NCBI RefSeq assembly: GCF_022662375.1
Contig: NZ_JAKNQL010000035.1
Coordinates: 1-42,889 of the forward strand
DNA from: Pseudomonas sp. CROZ-RG-20F-R04-15
GTDB lineage: Bacteria > Pseudomonadota > Gammaproteobacteria > Pseudomonadales > Pseudomonadaceae
DNA: 42,889 nucleotides
Reading direction: 5' to 3'
Below the pieces are notes generated by a model. The model was not told where the DNA came from. It saw nothing but the letters and a program-made list of their open reading frames with translations, and made no database searches. Positions 1-8,315 of this stretch are shown in pieces. The position numbers and the translations under genes were made by a program. How positions within the stretch are numbered: the stretch's first letter is position 1; each line of letters opens with the position of its first letter.

Positions 1-45
1 GTTGATTTGTGCTGCTCACAAATAGTGTGTTCGGCGCAATTCCAA

Positions 46-69
46 TGTGGGAGCGAGCCTGCTCGCGAA
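46..69. repeat. single REP element
   Basis: One copy of the Pseudomonas repetitive extragenic palindrome (core GAGCGAGCCTGCTCGC). It lies just downstream of the stop of the minus-strand cation transporter gene. A partner copy may lie beyond the window edge. Confidence 0.85.
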
Positions 70-86
70 TAGACGTTACATGATCT

Positions 87-992
87 TCAAGCGACCCACT
101 TCTTGTCGCCGGTGAAGCTGATGGTCAGCCAGCGCGCTGCATCCGGTTTGCCCAGCTTCGCCGAAATCTCCTCGCGCAACGCATCCAGCTGGCCGACATG
201 GCTCAGCGCATAATCCGCCGGCAACACCACATGAATCTCGATAAACCGCGCCCGCCCGTGCTTCTGCACGTACGACACGTAATCGTCGAAACCGTGCTCG
301 GCTTTCGCCGCGTCCATCACCTGGCGTACCTGATCATTCAGCGTGTCCGGCGCAATCCCCAGCACATCGCGTAGGGCCGGCCCAAGGATCTTGAACGCTG
401 GCGGCAACATGGTCAGCGCCAGCACGATCAGAATCAGCGGGTCGACATACACCGCCCACTGGCCATAGCCCTGAGACTTAAGCAGCAACGCCGCAAGGAA
501 ACTTATCAACAGGCCCACGGACAGCATCGCATCCACCAGCCAGCTGATGTTGTCGAACTGGATCAGGCTCGATTTGAGCTTGCGGTTACGCTGACGCACG
601 TAGAAGAAGTAGGCGAACTCGACCACGGTAAACACCGCGGCATAAATGATCACCAGGCCCAACTCGATATCGCGGCCACCGTTGATGATGCCGAACACGC
701 CGTTCAGGAACGCGTAGATCGCGATCAACATCAGGAAGCTGCCTTCGATCAGCAGCACCATCGGCTCCAGATGCCAGAAACCGAACTGGAAACGGTGGTT
801 GCTTTCTTTGGCGATCAGCTTGGCGGTGATCAGCATCAGGACTTTGATGAACGTTGCGATCAGCGAGAAAAAACCATCGAACAGGATGGATTGCGAACCT
901 GAAACAAAACCGGTGACGATCCCGGCAATCGCCACCGCCAACATCAGAATGGTCGATTGTTTGAGCAGTGCCTGCTCACCTCGGTTACTCAC
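87..992 (-). CDS. cation diffusion facilitator (CDF) family transporter
   Basis: A predicted inner-membrane cation efflux protein of 301 residues. Several hydrophobic helices fill the first two thirds: LMLAVAIAGIVTGFVSGS near the start, then segments around ISFLAALLL and LILIVLALTML. A hydrophilic C-terminal domain follows, as in CDF proteins that export Zn, Co, Fe or Mn against protons. The charged DGFFSLIATF segment in the second helix sits where CDF proteins carry metal-binding Asp residues. I start it at the GTG at 992, which has GAGGAG six bases upstream. The longer reading frame to 1109 translates REP sequence at its start and is unlikely. The metal specificity cannot be read from the sequence. 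It is separated from the next gene by a REP pair, so it probably forms its own transcript. Confidence 0.88.
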   Translation of the reverse strand: MSNRGEQALLKQSTILMLAVAIAGIVTGFVSGSQSILFDGFFSLIATFIKVLMLITAKLIAKESNHRFQFGFWHLEPMVLLIEGSFLMLIAIYAFLNGVFGIINGGRDIELGLVIIYAAVFTVVEFAYFFYVRQRNRKLKSSLIQFDNISWLVDAMLSVGLLISFLAALLLKSQGYGQWAVYVDPLILIVLALTMLPPAFKILGPALRDVLGIAPDTLNDQVRQVMDAAKAEHGFDDYVSYVQKHGRARFIEIHVVLPADYALSHVGQLDALREEISAKLGKPDAARWLTISFTGDKKWVA

Positions 993-1086
993 TTTGACTC
1001 CTCGAAAACCTTGAAAACCGCGGGGTGCGGTTCGGTTGTTGCGAGGGGAGTTTACCTTAACGGGATTTATGGCCTGTGACGGCCCC

Positions 1087-1150
1087 TTCGCGAGCAAGCT
1101 CGCTCCCACACGAGACCGCGATCAAATGTGGGAGCGAGCCTGCTCGCGAA
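1087..1150. repeat. REP pair (REPIN), inverted
   Basis: Two REP copies in opposite orientation (TTCGCGAGCAAGCTCGCTCCCAC, then GTGGGAGCGAGCCTGCTCGCGAA) separated by about 18 bases. The pair sits between the cation transporter and the SDR gene and can fold into a long hairpin. It probably acts as a transcript boundary or stabiliser. Confidence 0.9.
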
Positions 1151-1166
1151 TGGCTTCAACACGGTC

Positions 1167-1931
1167 TTAAGCCTTGTTCCGCTCAATGGCAAAACCCGCC
1201 CAGGTCTGGCTCACCGGCATCAGTTCCAGGCTGTTGATGTTGATGTGCGCCGGCGCATTCATCACCCAGAAAATCGTCTCAGCGATGTCCTGCGGCTGGA
1301 TCGGCTCGGCACCGGCGTAAGTCGCGTTGTAACGCTCCTGATCGCCAGCAAAACGCACCAGCGAGAACTCGCTTTCACACAATCCAGGCTCGATGTTGCT
1401 GACCCGCACGCCCGTACCTTGCAAGTCGCAACGCAGGTTCAACGAGAACTGTTTAACGAACGCCTTGGTCGCGCCGTACACGTGACTGCCCGGATACGGG
1501 TAGTTGCCGGCGATGGAGCCAAGGTTGACGATGCCGGCGCCACGACCATGGGCGATCAGGCGTGGCAGCAGCAGGCGCGTGGCGTACATCAGGCCTTTGA
1601 CGTTGGTGTCGACCATGGTGTCCCAATCGTCCAGATCGCATTTCGGCGCCGGGTCCACGCCCAATGCCAGACCTGCGTTGTTGATCAGCCCGCGAAGCTT
1701 GGCGAACGACGGCGGCAGATTGGCAATCGCCTCCTCCATGGCCTTGCGATCGCGCACATCGAGCACCAGACCATGCACTTCGGTCTGTTTCGACAATTCG
1801 GCGCACAACGCATTGAGACGCTCTTCACGACGGCCGGTCAGCACCAGTTTCCAGCCAGCCTCGGCAAAACGGCGGGCACAGGCTTCACCAAATCCGGACG
1901 TCGCGCCGGTGATAAACAGGGTGTTGGACAT
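1167..1931 (-). CDS. short-chain dehydrogenase/reductase, YdfG-like
   Basis: A 254-residue classical SDR with a Rossmann fold that binds NAD(P). The cofactor glycine motif is TGATSGFG (residues 8-15) and the structural NNAG is at 84-87. The catalytic residues are Ser139, Tyr152 and Lys156 in YGATK. The C-terminal ELMPVSQTWAG stretch resembles E. coli YdfG, a 3-hydroxy acid dehydrogenase acting on L-allo-threonine, serine and malonic semialdehyde. The substrate here is therefore likely a small 3-hydroxy acid, but this is inferred from similarity alone. Arg35 of TGRRE at the end of strand 2 suggests NADP preference. The ATG at 1931 is chosen because AAGGAG precedes it. An in-frame upstream start at 2006 lacks support. 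Confidence 0.88.
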   Translation of the reverse strand: MSNTLFITGATSGFGEACARRFAEAGWKLVLTGRREERLNALCAELSKQTEVHGLVLDVRDRKAMEEAIANLPPSFAKLRGLINNAGLALGVDPAPKCDLDDWDTMVDTNVKGLMYATRLLLPRLIAHGRGAGIVNLGSIAGNYPYPGSHVYGATKAFVKQFSLNLRCDLQGTGVRVSNIEPGLCESEFSLVRFAGDQERYNATYAGAEPIQPQDIAETIFWVMNAPAHININSLELMPVSQTWAGFAIERNKA

Positions 1932-2030
1932 CGTGTTCTCCTTGCTTCGGCCGCCGGGGCAGCCCTTGGAATAGAAAATCAGCAGGCAGCATGCCCGCCC
2001 CGGCACTCACGGGCAACTGCTACAAGTTGT

Positions 2031-2134
2031 ACAAAAAACAACCAAACCCGCCGACACCATAGCCACCGTGGCCTGTAGCCATGTGCACGCATGTTATCCA
2101 CAGTCCCTTCCACAGTTTCCGGGGGCAACTGGAA
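2031..2134. repeat. 104-bp dispersed repeat, copy A
   Basis: This copy aligns without gaps to 2406-2509, offset by exactly 375 bases. By hand count 71 of 104 positions match. The best conserved blocks are CAAAAAACAACC, GGCCTG.AGCC, GTTAT.CACAG and TCCACAGT..CCGGGG. It carries a perfect TTATCCACA at 2094-2102. Confidence 0.75.
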
Positions 2135-2312
2135 ATGCGCAAAGCCGCGCCACACAAGGCTTTGCGGGCGAAATAGAAAGTTTTTTGCTTGACCCTGAAG
2201 TGGCAGATGTGCGGGAGATGGCATTTTGCACGACGGCGAAGTCAGCAAGGTGATTGCGCGAGGCCAGTCATTACGGCCCTCAGCGCAGTCTTTCCAGAGT
2301 TTAATCACAGAC

Positions 2313-2321
2313 TTATCCACA
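2313..2321 (+). promoter_or_regulatory. DnaA-box-like site TTATCCACA
   Basis: A perfect match to the bacterial DnaA box consensus TTATNCACA. It lies between the two repeat copies, each of which carries another match on the same strand. Whether DnaA binds here is not known. Confidence 0.4.
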
Positions 2322-2405
2322 GGCCTGTTGCCATCGAATTGCCTAAGAGAGCATGCCCATAAAAAGGTTGACAACGACGCCTTCAGCTTCCGCAAAAACG
2401 CCTGA

Positions 2406-2509
2406 TCAAAAAACAACCACACACTTGCAAGCCACGGAATACATGGCCTGCAGCCAGATACACCCACGTTATTCACAGCCAGCTCCACAGTAACCGGGGA
2501 CAAGTCAAA
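2406..2509. repeat. 104-bp dispersed repeat, copy B
   Basis: The second copy of the repeat at 2031-2134, at about two-thirds identity and without gaps. It carries TTATTCACA at 2469-2477, which also fits TTATNCACA. Confidence 0.75.
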
Positions 2510-2603
2510 ACTGTGGAAAAACAGCCATTTGCAGCGTCTATATGTCGCGCTTTGGCAGCTTGGGGAATTTGTTTTCCACAATTCTGGAATCTGCACAATT
2601 CAA

Positions 2604-2695
2604 CTGTGGGAGCGAGCCTGCTCGCGAAAGCGATGGCATATCCAGACAATCAAGTGACTGATACACCGCATTCGCGAGCAGGCTCGCTCCCACAG
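2604..2695. repeat. REP pair (REPIN), inverted
   Basis: Two REP copies in opposite orientation about 45 bases apart. They lie just beyond the terminator of the bra operon. Confidence 0.9.
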
Positions 2696-2718
2696 GGGGT
2701 TGAGGAGGGTTTGAGATG

Positions 2719-2751
2719 TAAAAAAGCCCCGGGACTTGCGTCGCCGGGGCT
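2719..2751 (-). terminator. rho-independent terminator of the bra/liv operon
   Basis: Read on the minus strand, an AGCCCCGG/CCGGGGCT stem with an 11-base loop is followed by TTTTTTAC. It begins about 20 bases after the braG stop. Confidence 0.85.
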
Positions 2752-2770
2752 GTGTTTGACGCTGGAAAAG

Positions 2771-3487
2771 TCAGTGCCCGCCCAGATAGGCGTTACGCAC
2801 CTCCTCATTCACCAGCAACTCTTTACCCGTGCCCGTCAGGCGAATCTCGCCGTTGACCATCACATACGCCCGATCCGACAGCTTCAGCGCATGGTTGGCG
2901 TTCTGCTCGACCAGAAAAATGGTCATGCCGGTTTTCGCCAACTCGCGCAGGGTCGCGAAAATCTGCTTCACCACAATGGGTGCCAGGCCCAGGCTCGGCT
3001 CATCGAGTAGCAGCAACTTCGGCCGGCTCATCAACGCCCGGGCAATGGCGAGCATCTGCTGCTCACCGCCAGACATGGTCATAGCCCGCTGGGTGCGCCG
3101 CTCTTCAAGCCGTGGGAACAGCTCGAACATGCGCTGCATGTCCTCTTTGGCGTACTTGTCGCCAATCGGAATGGTGCCCATCAGCAGGTTTTCCTCGACG
3201 GTCATGTCGGGGAACACCCGCCGCCCTTCCGGCGACTGCGCAATGCCGTTTGAGGCGATGTAGTGCGATGACTTGTGGGTGATGTCGACGCCTTGATAAA
3301 GAATCTGCCCGCCCGCCGCCCGTGGCTGGCCGAAGATCGACATCAACAGCGTTGACTTGCCGGCACCGTTGGAGCCGATCAGGCTGACGGTTTCGCCTTC
3401 ATTGATCTGCAGCGAAACACCTTTGAGCGCCTGGATCGGGCCATAGAACACGTCGAGGTCTTTGAGTTCGAGGATCGGTTGCGTCAT
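2771..3487 (-). CDS. braG: branched-chain amino acid ABC transporter, ATP-binding protein BraG/LivF
   Basis: A 238-residue cytoplasmic ATPase, one of two in the high-affinity leucine/isoleucine/valine importer. Walker A is GSNGAGKST (38-46), the ABC signature is SGGEQ (139-143), and Walker B LLLLDEP is near 158-164, with the switch His expected shortly after in the C-terminal part. Its size is the usual one for LivF. It is the last gene of the operon. Its start overlaps the end of braF by four bases (ATGA), which implies translational coupling. A terminator follows directly. Confidence 0.95.
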   Translation of the reverse strand: MTQPILELKDLDVFYGPIQALKGVSLQINEGETVSLIGSNGAGKSTLLMSIFGQPRAAGGQILYQGVDITHKSSHYIASNGIAQSPEGRRVFPDMTVEENLLMGTIPIGDKYAKEDMQRMFELFPRLEERRTQRAMTMSGGEQQMLAIARALMSRPKLLLLDEPSLGLAPIVVKQIFATLRELAKTGMTIFLVEQNANHALKLSDRAYVMVNGEIRLTGTGKELLVNEEVRNAYLGGH

Positions 3488-4356
3488 ACCAGCTCCTCTT
3501 CGTCGGCGCCCAGGTAGGCGGCAATTACTTTCGGGTCGTTGCGAATGGCTTCAGGTCCGCCTTCGGCAATGACGATGCCGTGGTCCAGCACCACGATGTG
3601 GTCGGAAATACTCATAACCATGCCCATGTCGTGTTCGATCAGTACCACGGTCAGATCGTGCTCGTCGCGCAGCAGCCGGATCATCGCGCTCAGCGCTTCG
3701 GTTTCCTGAGGGTTGAGGCCGGCGGCCGGTTCGTCGAGGCAGATGATCTGTGGCCGCGTGCACATGGCTCGGGCGATCTCCAGACGACGCTGTTGGCCGT
3801 AGGAGAGTTCACCGGCGAGACGGTTGGCGCAGTCGACCAGATCGACCACTTCGAGCCAATAGAACGCGCAGTCCAGCGCATCGCTTTCGGCCTTGCGATA
3901 GCCCTTGGTATTGAGGATGCCGGCGAGCATGTTGCGGTTGACCCACATGTGCTGGGCCACCAGCAGGTTTTCCAGCACCGACATTTCCTTGAACAGGCGA
4001 ATGTTCTGAAAAGTTCGGGCCAGGCCTGCACGGTTCACCAAGTGCGTACCGCCGAACATCTTGTAGTACATGCGGCTGAGGAATGACTTCGGCGAGACGA
4101 AGTCGGTCGGTTTGAACGACTCGCCCAGCAACTGGATGACGTTGGTCTGCTGGCCGCGCACGTTGAGTTCGATCTTGCCACCCGAGGCCTTGTAGAACCC
4201 GGTCAGGCAGTTGAACACCGTGGTCTTGCCGGCGCCGTTGGGGCCGATCAGGGCGAAGATCGAGTTGCGTTTGACCTTCAGGCTGACATCGCTCAAGGCC
4301 TTGATGCCACCGAAATGCATCATCAGTTTTTCAACAGAGAGTACGACTTCACTCAT
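3484..4356 (-). CDS. braF: branched-chain amino acid ABC transporter, ATP-binding protein BraF/LivG
   Basis: A 290-residue ATPase subunit of the same importer. Walker A is GPNGAGKTT (38-46). The signature is the LivG-type LSYGQQR (184-190), and LDEP is at 207-210, followed by the H-loop region in VVLIEHDMG. It is somewhat longer than many LivG proteins because of an extra stretch at about residues 68-110, before GLARTFQNIRLF. It overlaps both neighbours by four bases (ATGA), so braE, braF and braG are tightly coupled. With braG it forms the ATPase heterodimer that drives the BraD/BraE membrane channel. Confidence 0.95.
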   Translation of the reverse strand: MSEVVLSVEKLMMHFGGIKALSDVSLKVKRNSIFALIGPNGAGKTTVFNCLTGFYKASGGKIELNVRGQQTNVIQLLGESFKPTDFVSPKSFLSRMYYKMFGGTHLVNRAGLARTFQNIRLFKEMSVLENLLVAQHMWVNRNMLAGILNTKGYRKAESDALDCAFYWLEVVDLVDCANRLAGELSYGQQRRLEIARAMCTRPQIICLDEPAAGLNPQETEALSAMIRLLRDEHDLTVVLIEHDMGMVMSISDHIVVLDHGIVIAEGGPEAIRNDPKVIAAYLGADEEELV

Positions 4357-5654
4357 GGCGCAGTCCTCTCATAGTGAATGGCACCTTTGCGTGGAGTGAC
4401 CCCGGTACGGCTGATGCGGATCAGCCCGCGTGGTCGCCAGATCATCATCAACACCATCAGGATGCCGAACAGCAGCACGCGATACTCGGCGAAGCCGCGC
4501 AGCAGCTCCGGGGCGACGGTGAGTACGAACGCAGCGATCACTACGCCAATGGTCGAGCCCATGCCGCCGAGGACGACGATGGCAAGGATCAACGCCGATT
4601 CGAAGAAGGTGAACGAGGTCGGGTTGACGAAGCCTTGATAGGTGGCGAAAAACACCCCGGCCAGACCCGCCGTCGACGCACCGATGGTGAACGCCGAAAG
4701 CTTGACCAGCACATGGTTGAGGCCCATCGAGCGGCAGGCGATTTCATCTTCGCGCAGGGCTTCCCACGCTCGACCGACCGGCATCTTCACCAGACGATGC
4801 TTGATGTACAGCACGGCCAACACCACCAGGAACAACACCGCGTAGATGAAGTAGTACTTCACGTCCGGGTTGTAGGCGATGCCGAAGAACTCATGGAACG
4901 GCACCCCGCCATCCTTCGCCCGCTTGCCGAACTCCAGACCGAAGAACGTCGGCAGCGGCGCCGGCATGCCGTTCGGGCCGCCGGTCAGCGACAACCAGTT
5001 ATTGAGGATCAGGCGAATGATTTCACCAAAACCCAACGTCACGATCGCCAGATAGTCGCCGTGCAGACGCAACACCGGGAAACCGAGGATGCAACCGGCC
5101 AACCCCGCCGTGATCGCCGCCAGCGGCAGCACCGTCCAGAAACCCAGACCGAGGTACTGATAACCCAGCGCCAGACCGTAGGCACCGATGGCGTAGAACG
5201 CCACGTAACCGAGGTCGAGCAGACCCGCCAGACCGACCACGATGTTCAACCCCAGCCCCAGCAACACGTAGATCAACCCGAGGATGACCACGCCCAGCAG
5301 ATAGGAGTTGGAGACAAACGGCACGATGATCGCCAGCACAATCAGCAGCGGGATAATCCAGCGCAGGCGCGTTTTGTGATCGGCCGGCAGCACGTGTACA
5401 CCGGAACCGGTGCTCTCGAATCCGTCGAGAATCTTCAGGCCCTTCGGCGTTTGCAGGAACAGGCTGAGAGCAAAGCGGCCAATCATGACAATGCCGATCA
5501 GCCACGCCACGCGAGTCGGTTCAAGGTTGAAGCTGTAACCCTCGAGTACGACGCCGACAATCGGCCCGAAAACGATCAGGGCAATCAGGCCGGCCAGAAT
5601 CGCCTCAACCAGGCTTTTTTTGATATCAATGCTTTTTTTGGTGGTTGAAGACAT
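4353..5654 (-). CDS. braE: branched-chain amino acid ABC transporter permease BraE/LivM
   Basis: A 433-residue inner-membrane permease of the LIV importer. About ten hydrophobic segments are visible, including VEAILAGLIALIVFGPIVGV at the N-terminus and LGLGLNIVVGLAGLLDLGYV in the core. The GLNIVVGLAGLLDLG signature and the later WRPRGL near the C-terminus are typical of LivM. The first 100 residues, ahead of the conserved core, form the extended N-terminus usual in gamma-proteobacterial LivM. It starts just after the braD stop with AAGGTG as ribosome site and overlaps braF by four bases. Confidence 0.95.
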   Translation of the reverse strand: MSSTTKKSIDIKKSLVEAILAGLIALIVFGPIVGVVLEGYSFNLEPTRVAWLIGIVMIGRFALSLFLQTPKGLKILDGFESTGSGVHVLPADHKTRLRWIIPLLIVLAIIVPFVSNSYLLGVVILGLIYVLLGLGLNIVVGLAGLLDLGYVAFYAIGAYGLALGYQYLGLGFWTVLPLAAITAGLAGCILGFPVLRLHGDYLAIVTLGFGEIIRLILNNWLSLTGGPNGMPAPLPTFFGLEFGKRAKDGGVPFHEFFGIAYNPDVKYYFIYAVLFLVVLAVLYIKHRLVKMPVGRAWEALREDEIACRSMGLNHVLVKLSAFTIGASTAGLAGVFFATYQGFVNPTSFTFFESALILAIVVLGGMGSTIGVVIAAFVLTVAPELLRGFAEYRVLLFGILMVLMMIWRPRGLIRISRTGVTPRKGAIHYERTAP

Positions 5655-5657
5655 CGC

Positions 5658-6572
<915 letters not shown>

Positions 6573-6686
6573 AACGCAATCTCACGCAGTGAGAACCTGC
6601 ACACCGGTAATGTGCGGTTCTTCTAGGAAAAATACAGATTTACGTCGGAGCAATGTCAGCCACGATCAGCCCATCCCACACCGTCC

Positions 6687-6777
6687 CTGTGGGAGCGAGC
6701 CTGCTCGCGAAAGCGGTCGATCATTCAACACATGTGTTGGCAGTCATTCCGTCTTCGCGAGCAGGCTCGCTCCCACA
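6687..6777. repeat. REP pair (REPIN) between braC and braD
   Basis: Two inverted REP copies enclose about 45 bases and lie within the operon, just 3' of braC. The position is like that of REP elements after periplasmic binding-protein genes in enteric bacteria, where they stabilise the upstream mRNA. That role is inferred here. Confidence 0.9.
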
Positions 6778-6813
6778 TTGGATCGGTGGGGGATCAACTG
6801 ATCGCGTCAGCCC

Positions 6814-7947
6814 TTACTTCTGTTTTTCCAGCTGGTGATATTTGCCAGTCGCGTCCCACTGGTACACCACGTAGTCGGAGACTTTCAGGTCGCCCTTCTT
6901 GTCCCAGGCTTTTTCACCCATGACGGTTTTCACCGGATTGGCTTTCAGCCACTCGGCGGCTTTCTCGCCGCTGTTGGACTTGGCACCGTTGAAGGCGGCC
7001 GCCAGGGTCTGAACCGAAGCGTAGGCGTACAGGGTGTAGCCTTCTGGCTCGGTGCCGGCCTTGCGGAAGGCATCGACGACGGTTTTACTTTCCGGCAGCA
7101 GGCGTGGGTCGGCGCCGAAGGTCATCAGCACGCCGTCGACGTATTGCGGGCCGCCAGCAGTGGTCACCAGTTCGTCGGTGACGATGCCGTCGTCGGACAT
7201 GAACTTGACGTCTTTCAGCCCTTCGGTACGCAGTTGTTTGACCAGTGGACCGGCTTCCGGGTGCAGGCCGCCGAAATAGACGACGTCGGCACCCGCAGCG
7301 CGGATCTTGGTAACCACGGCGCTGAAGTCTTTCTCGCCACGGGTCAGGCCTTCATACAACACCGGCTTCACGCCGCGTTTCTCAAGCTGTGCCTTGGTGG
7401 CATCCGCCAGGCCCTGGCCGTAGGTGTCCTTGTCGTGCAGCACGGCAACCTTTTTGCCTTTGAGCACGTCGACGATGTAGTCGCCGGCGACGATGCCTTG
7501 CTGGTCGTCACGCCCGCACATACGGAACATGGCACTGAGGCCGCGCTCGGTCACTTGCGGGTTGGTGGAACCCGGAGTAATCGCGATCACACCGGCTTCG
7601 TCATAAATTTCCGAGGCTGGAATGGTGGAAGAAGAGCAGAAGTGACCGACCACGCCAGCGACTTTCTGGTTGACCAGGTCCTTGGCGACCGTCACGGCCT
7701 GCTTCGGTTCGCAGGCGTCATCGCCCTTGACCAGTACGATTTTTTCCCCGTTGACGCCGCCTGCCGCGTTGACCGCGTCCGCCGCTGCCTGTGCACCCTT
7801 CATGTACTGCTCGCCAAATGCTGCGTTGGCGCCAGTCATTGGACCCGCTACACCGATTTTCACATCAGCTTGAGCAAACGCAGAAACGCCCAACGCAGTA
7901 GCCACTGCGAGGGCCAGAAAGCCTTTCTTGTAAAACGTCTGGGACAT
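6814..7947 (-). CDS. braC: branched-chain amino acid-binding protein BraC/LivK (periplasmic)
   Basis: A 377-residue precursor. A Sec signal peptide (MSQTFYKKGFLALAVATALG, then VSAFAQA) is cleaved before DVKIGVAGPMTGANAAFG, the characteristic start of mature LIV-binding proteins. Two cysteines (CEPK and FRMCGRDDQQG) are placed as in BraC. It captures Leu, Ile, Val and related amino acids and delivers them to BraDE. The ATG at 7947 is chosen because it opens the signal peptide and has GGAG upstream. The frame extends to 7992 but those residues are not signal-like. Eight adenines lie about 20 bases upstream of the start codon in the mRNA, a possible Hfq/Crc-type A-rich site (inference only). Confidence 0.95.
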   Translation of the reverse strand: MSQTFYKKGFLALAVATALGVSAFAQADVKIGVAGPMTGANAAFGEQYMKGAQAAADAVNAAGGVNGEKIVLVKGDDACEPKQAVTVAKDLVNQKVAGVVGHFCSSSTIPASEIYDEAGVIAITPGSTNPQVTERGLSAMFRMCGRDDQQGIVAGDYIVDVLKGKKVAVLHDKDTYGQGLADATKAQLEKRGVKPVLYEGLTRGEKDFSAVVTKIRAAGADVVYFGGLHPEAGPLVKQLRTEGLKDVKFMSDDGIVTDELVTTAGGPQYVDGVLMTFGADPRLLPESKTVVDAFRKAGTEPEGYTLYAYASVQTLAAAFNGAKSNSGEKAAEWLKANPVKTVMGEKAWDKKGDLKVSDYVVYQWDATGKYHQLEKQK

Positions 7948-8315
7948 GAGGTGGTGCTCCAAGGTTTTTTTTAGTTGGCACTGCGACTTCACTTCACTGA
8001 ATGCTCAGAGCAAGGGCCGTGCCATCGGTTTTTTATTCTTCAAAAAGTCGCTGCTTTCTTGTTATTTCGACTGTTTCGTTCCCATTTTCATTGGGCGTGC
8101 AACCGTCTAAACCGCGGAAGGTGAAACCATTTGTTTTTTCAGGCGCAACCCGCACGCGCCATCATTGCAACCGCGGCGCCAAACAACGTGCAACCAGCCT
8201 GTAACAGCCCGCGTCACCGAACTGCACACTGCTGGTGCGGGACTGCTACAACCCGCACCATTACAGGCTAGTCGCTGCATTGAAAAGCGCCGCTTCCGGC
8301 AACATATTTCAACAC
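7948..8315. other. intergenic region upstream of braC
   Basis: 368 bases between the amaA stop and braC. It must carry the braC promoter and leader, but I could not fix a clear -35/-10 pair. TGCAACC occurs several times (near 8099, 8166 and 8189), and an unusual split inverted repeat occupies 8196-8269. No gene was seen. Confidence 0.6.
8196..8269. repeat. split inverted repeat / nested hairpin
   Basis: The 18-base right arm CCCGCACCATTACAGGCT (8252-8269) is perfectly complementary to two 9-base left-arm pieces: AGCCTGTAA (8196-8204) and TGGTGCGGG (8233-8241). A 28-base insertion separates the two left-arm pieces. In RNA this would give a 9-bp inner stem with a 10-base loop and a 9-bp outer stem with a side bulge. 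It lies between amaA and braC, both on the minus strand. Confidence 0.7.

Larger units (their letters stand above)
1932..2770. other. long intergenic region with repeats and DnaA-box-like sites
   Basis: About 840 bases with no convincing gene. It holds a two-copy 104-bp repeat, three TTATNCACA sites on the plus strand (2094, 2313, 2469), weaker TTTTCCACA-like sites (2512 on the minus strand, 2572 on the plus strand), a hairpin at 2139-2165 (GCAAAGCC/GGCTTTGC), a REP pair, and the braG terminator. A minus-strand open frame (1979-2596) spans both repeat copies without a stop, but I see no start with a ribosome site and no known domain. Confidence 0.7.

Noticed and set aside
1087..1150. Recurring MGASLLAK or WERACSR protein starts near several genes
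   Set aside because: These are translations of REP elements. The true starts lie downstream of them, at ribosome sites (for example 992, 9599).
4374..5648. 424-codon plus-strand frame opposite braE
   Set aside because: Antisense shadow of a highly conserved permease gene; its Gln/Asp/His/Arg-rich translation is typical of antisense to membrane helices.
8160..8190. Possible sigma-54 (-24/-12) promoter for braC on the minus strand
   Set aside because: GG and GC elements are 12 bases apart rather than the required 10, so the match is not acceptable.
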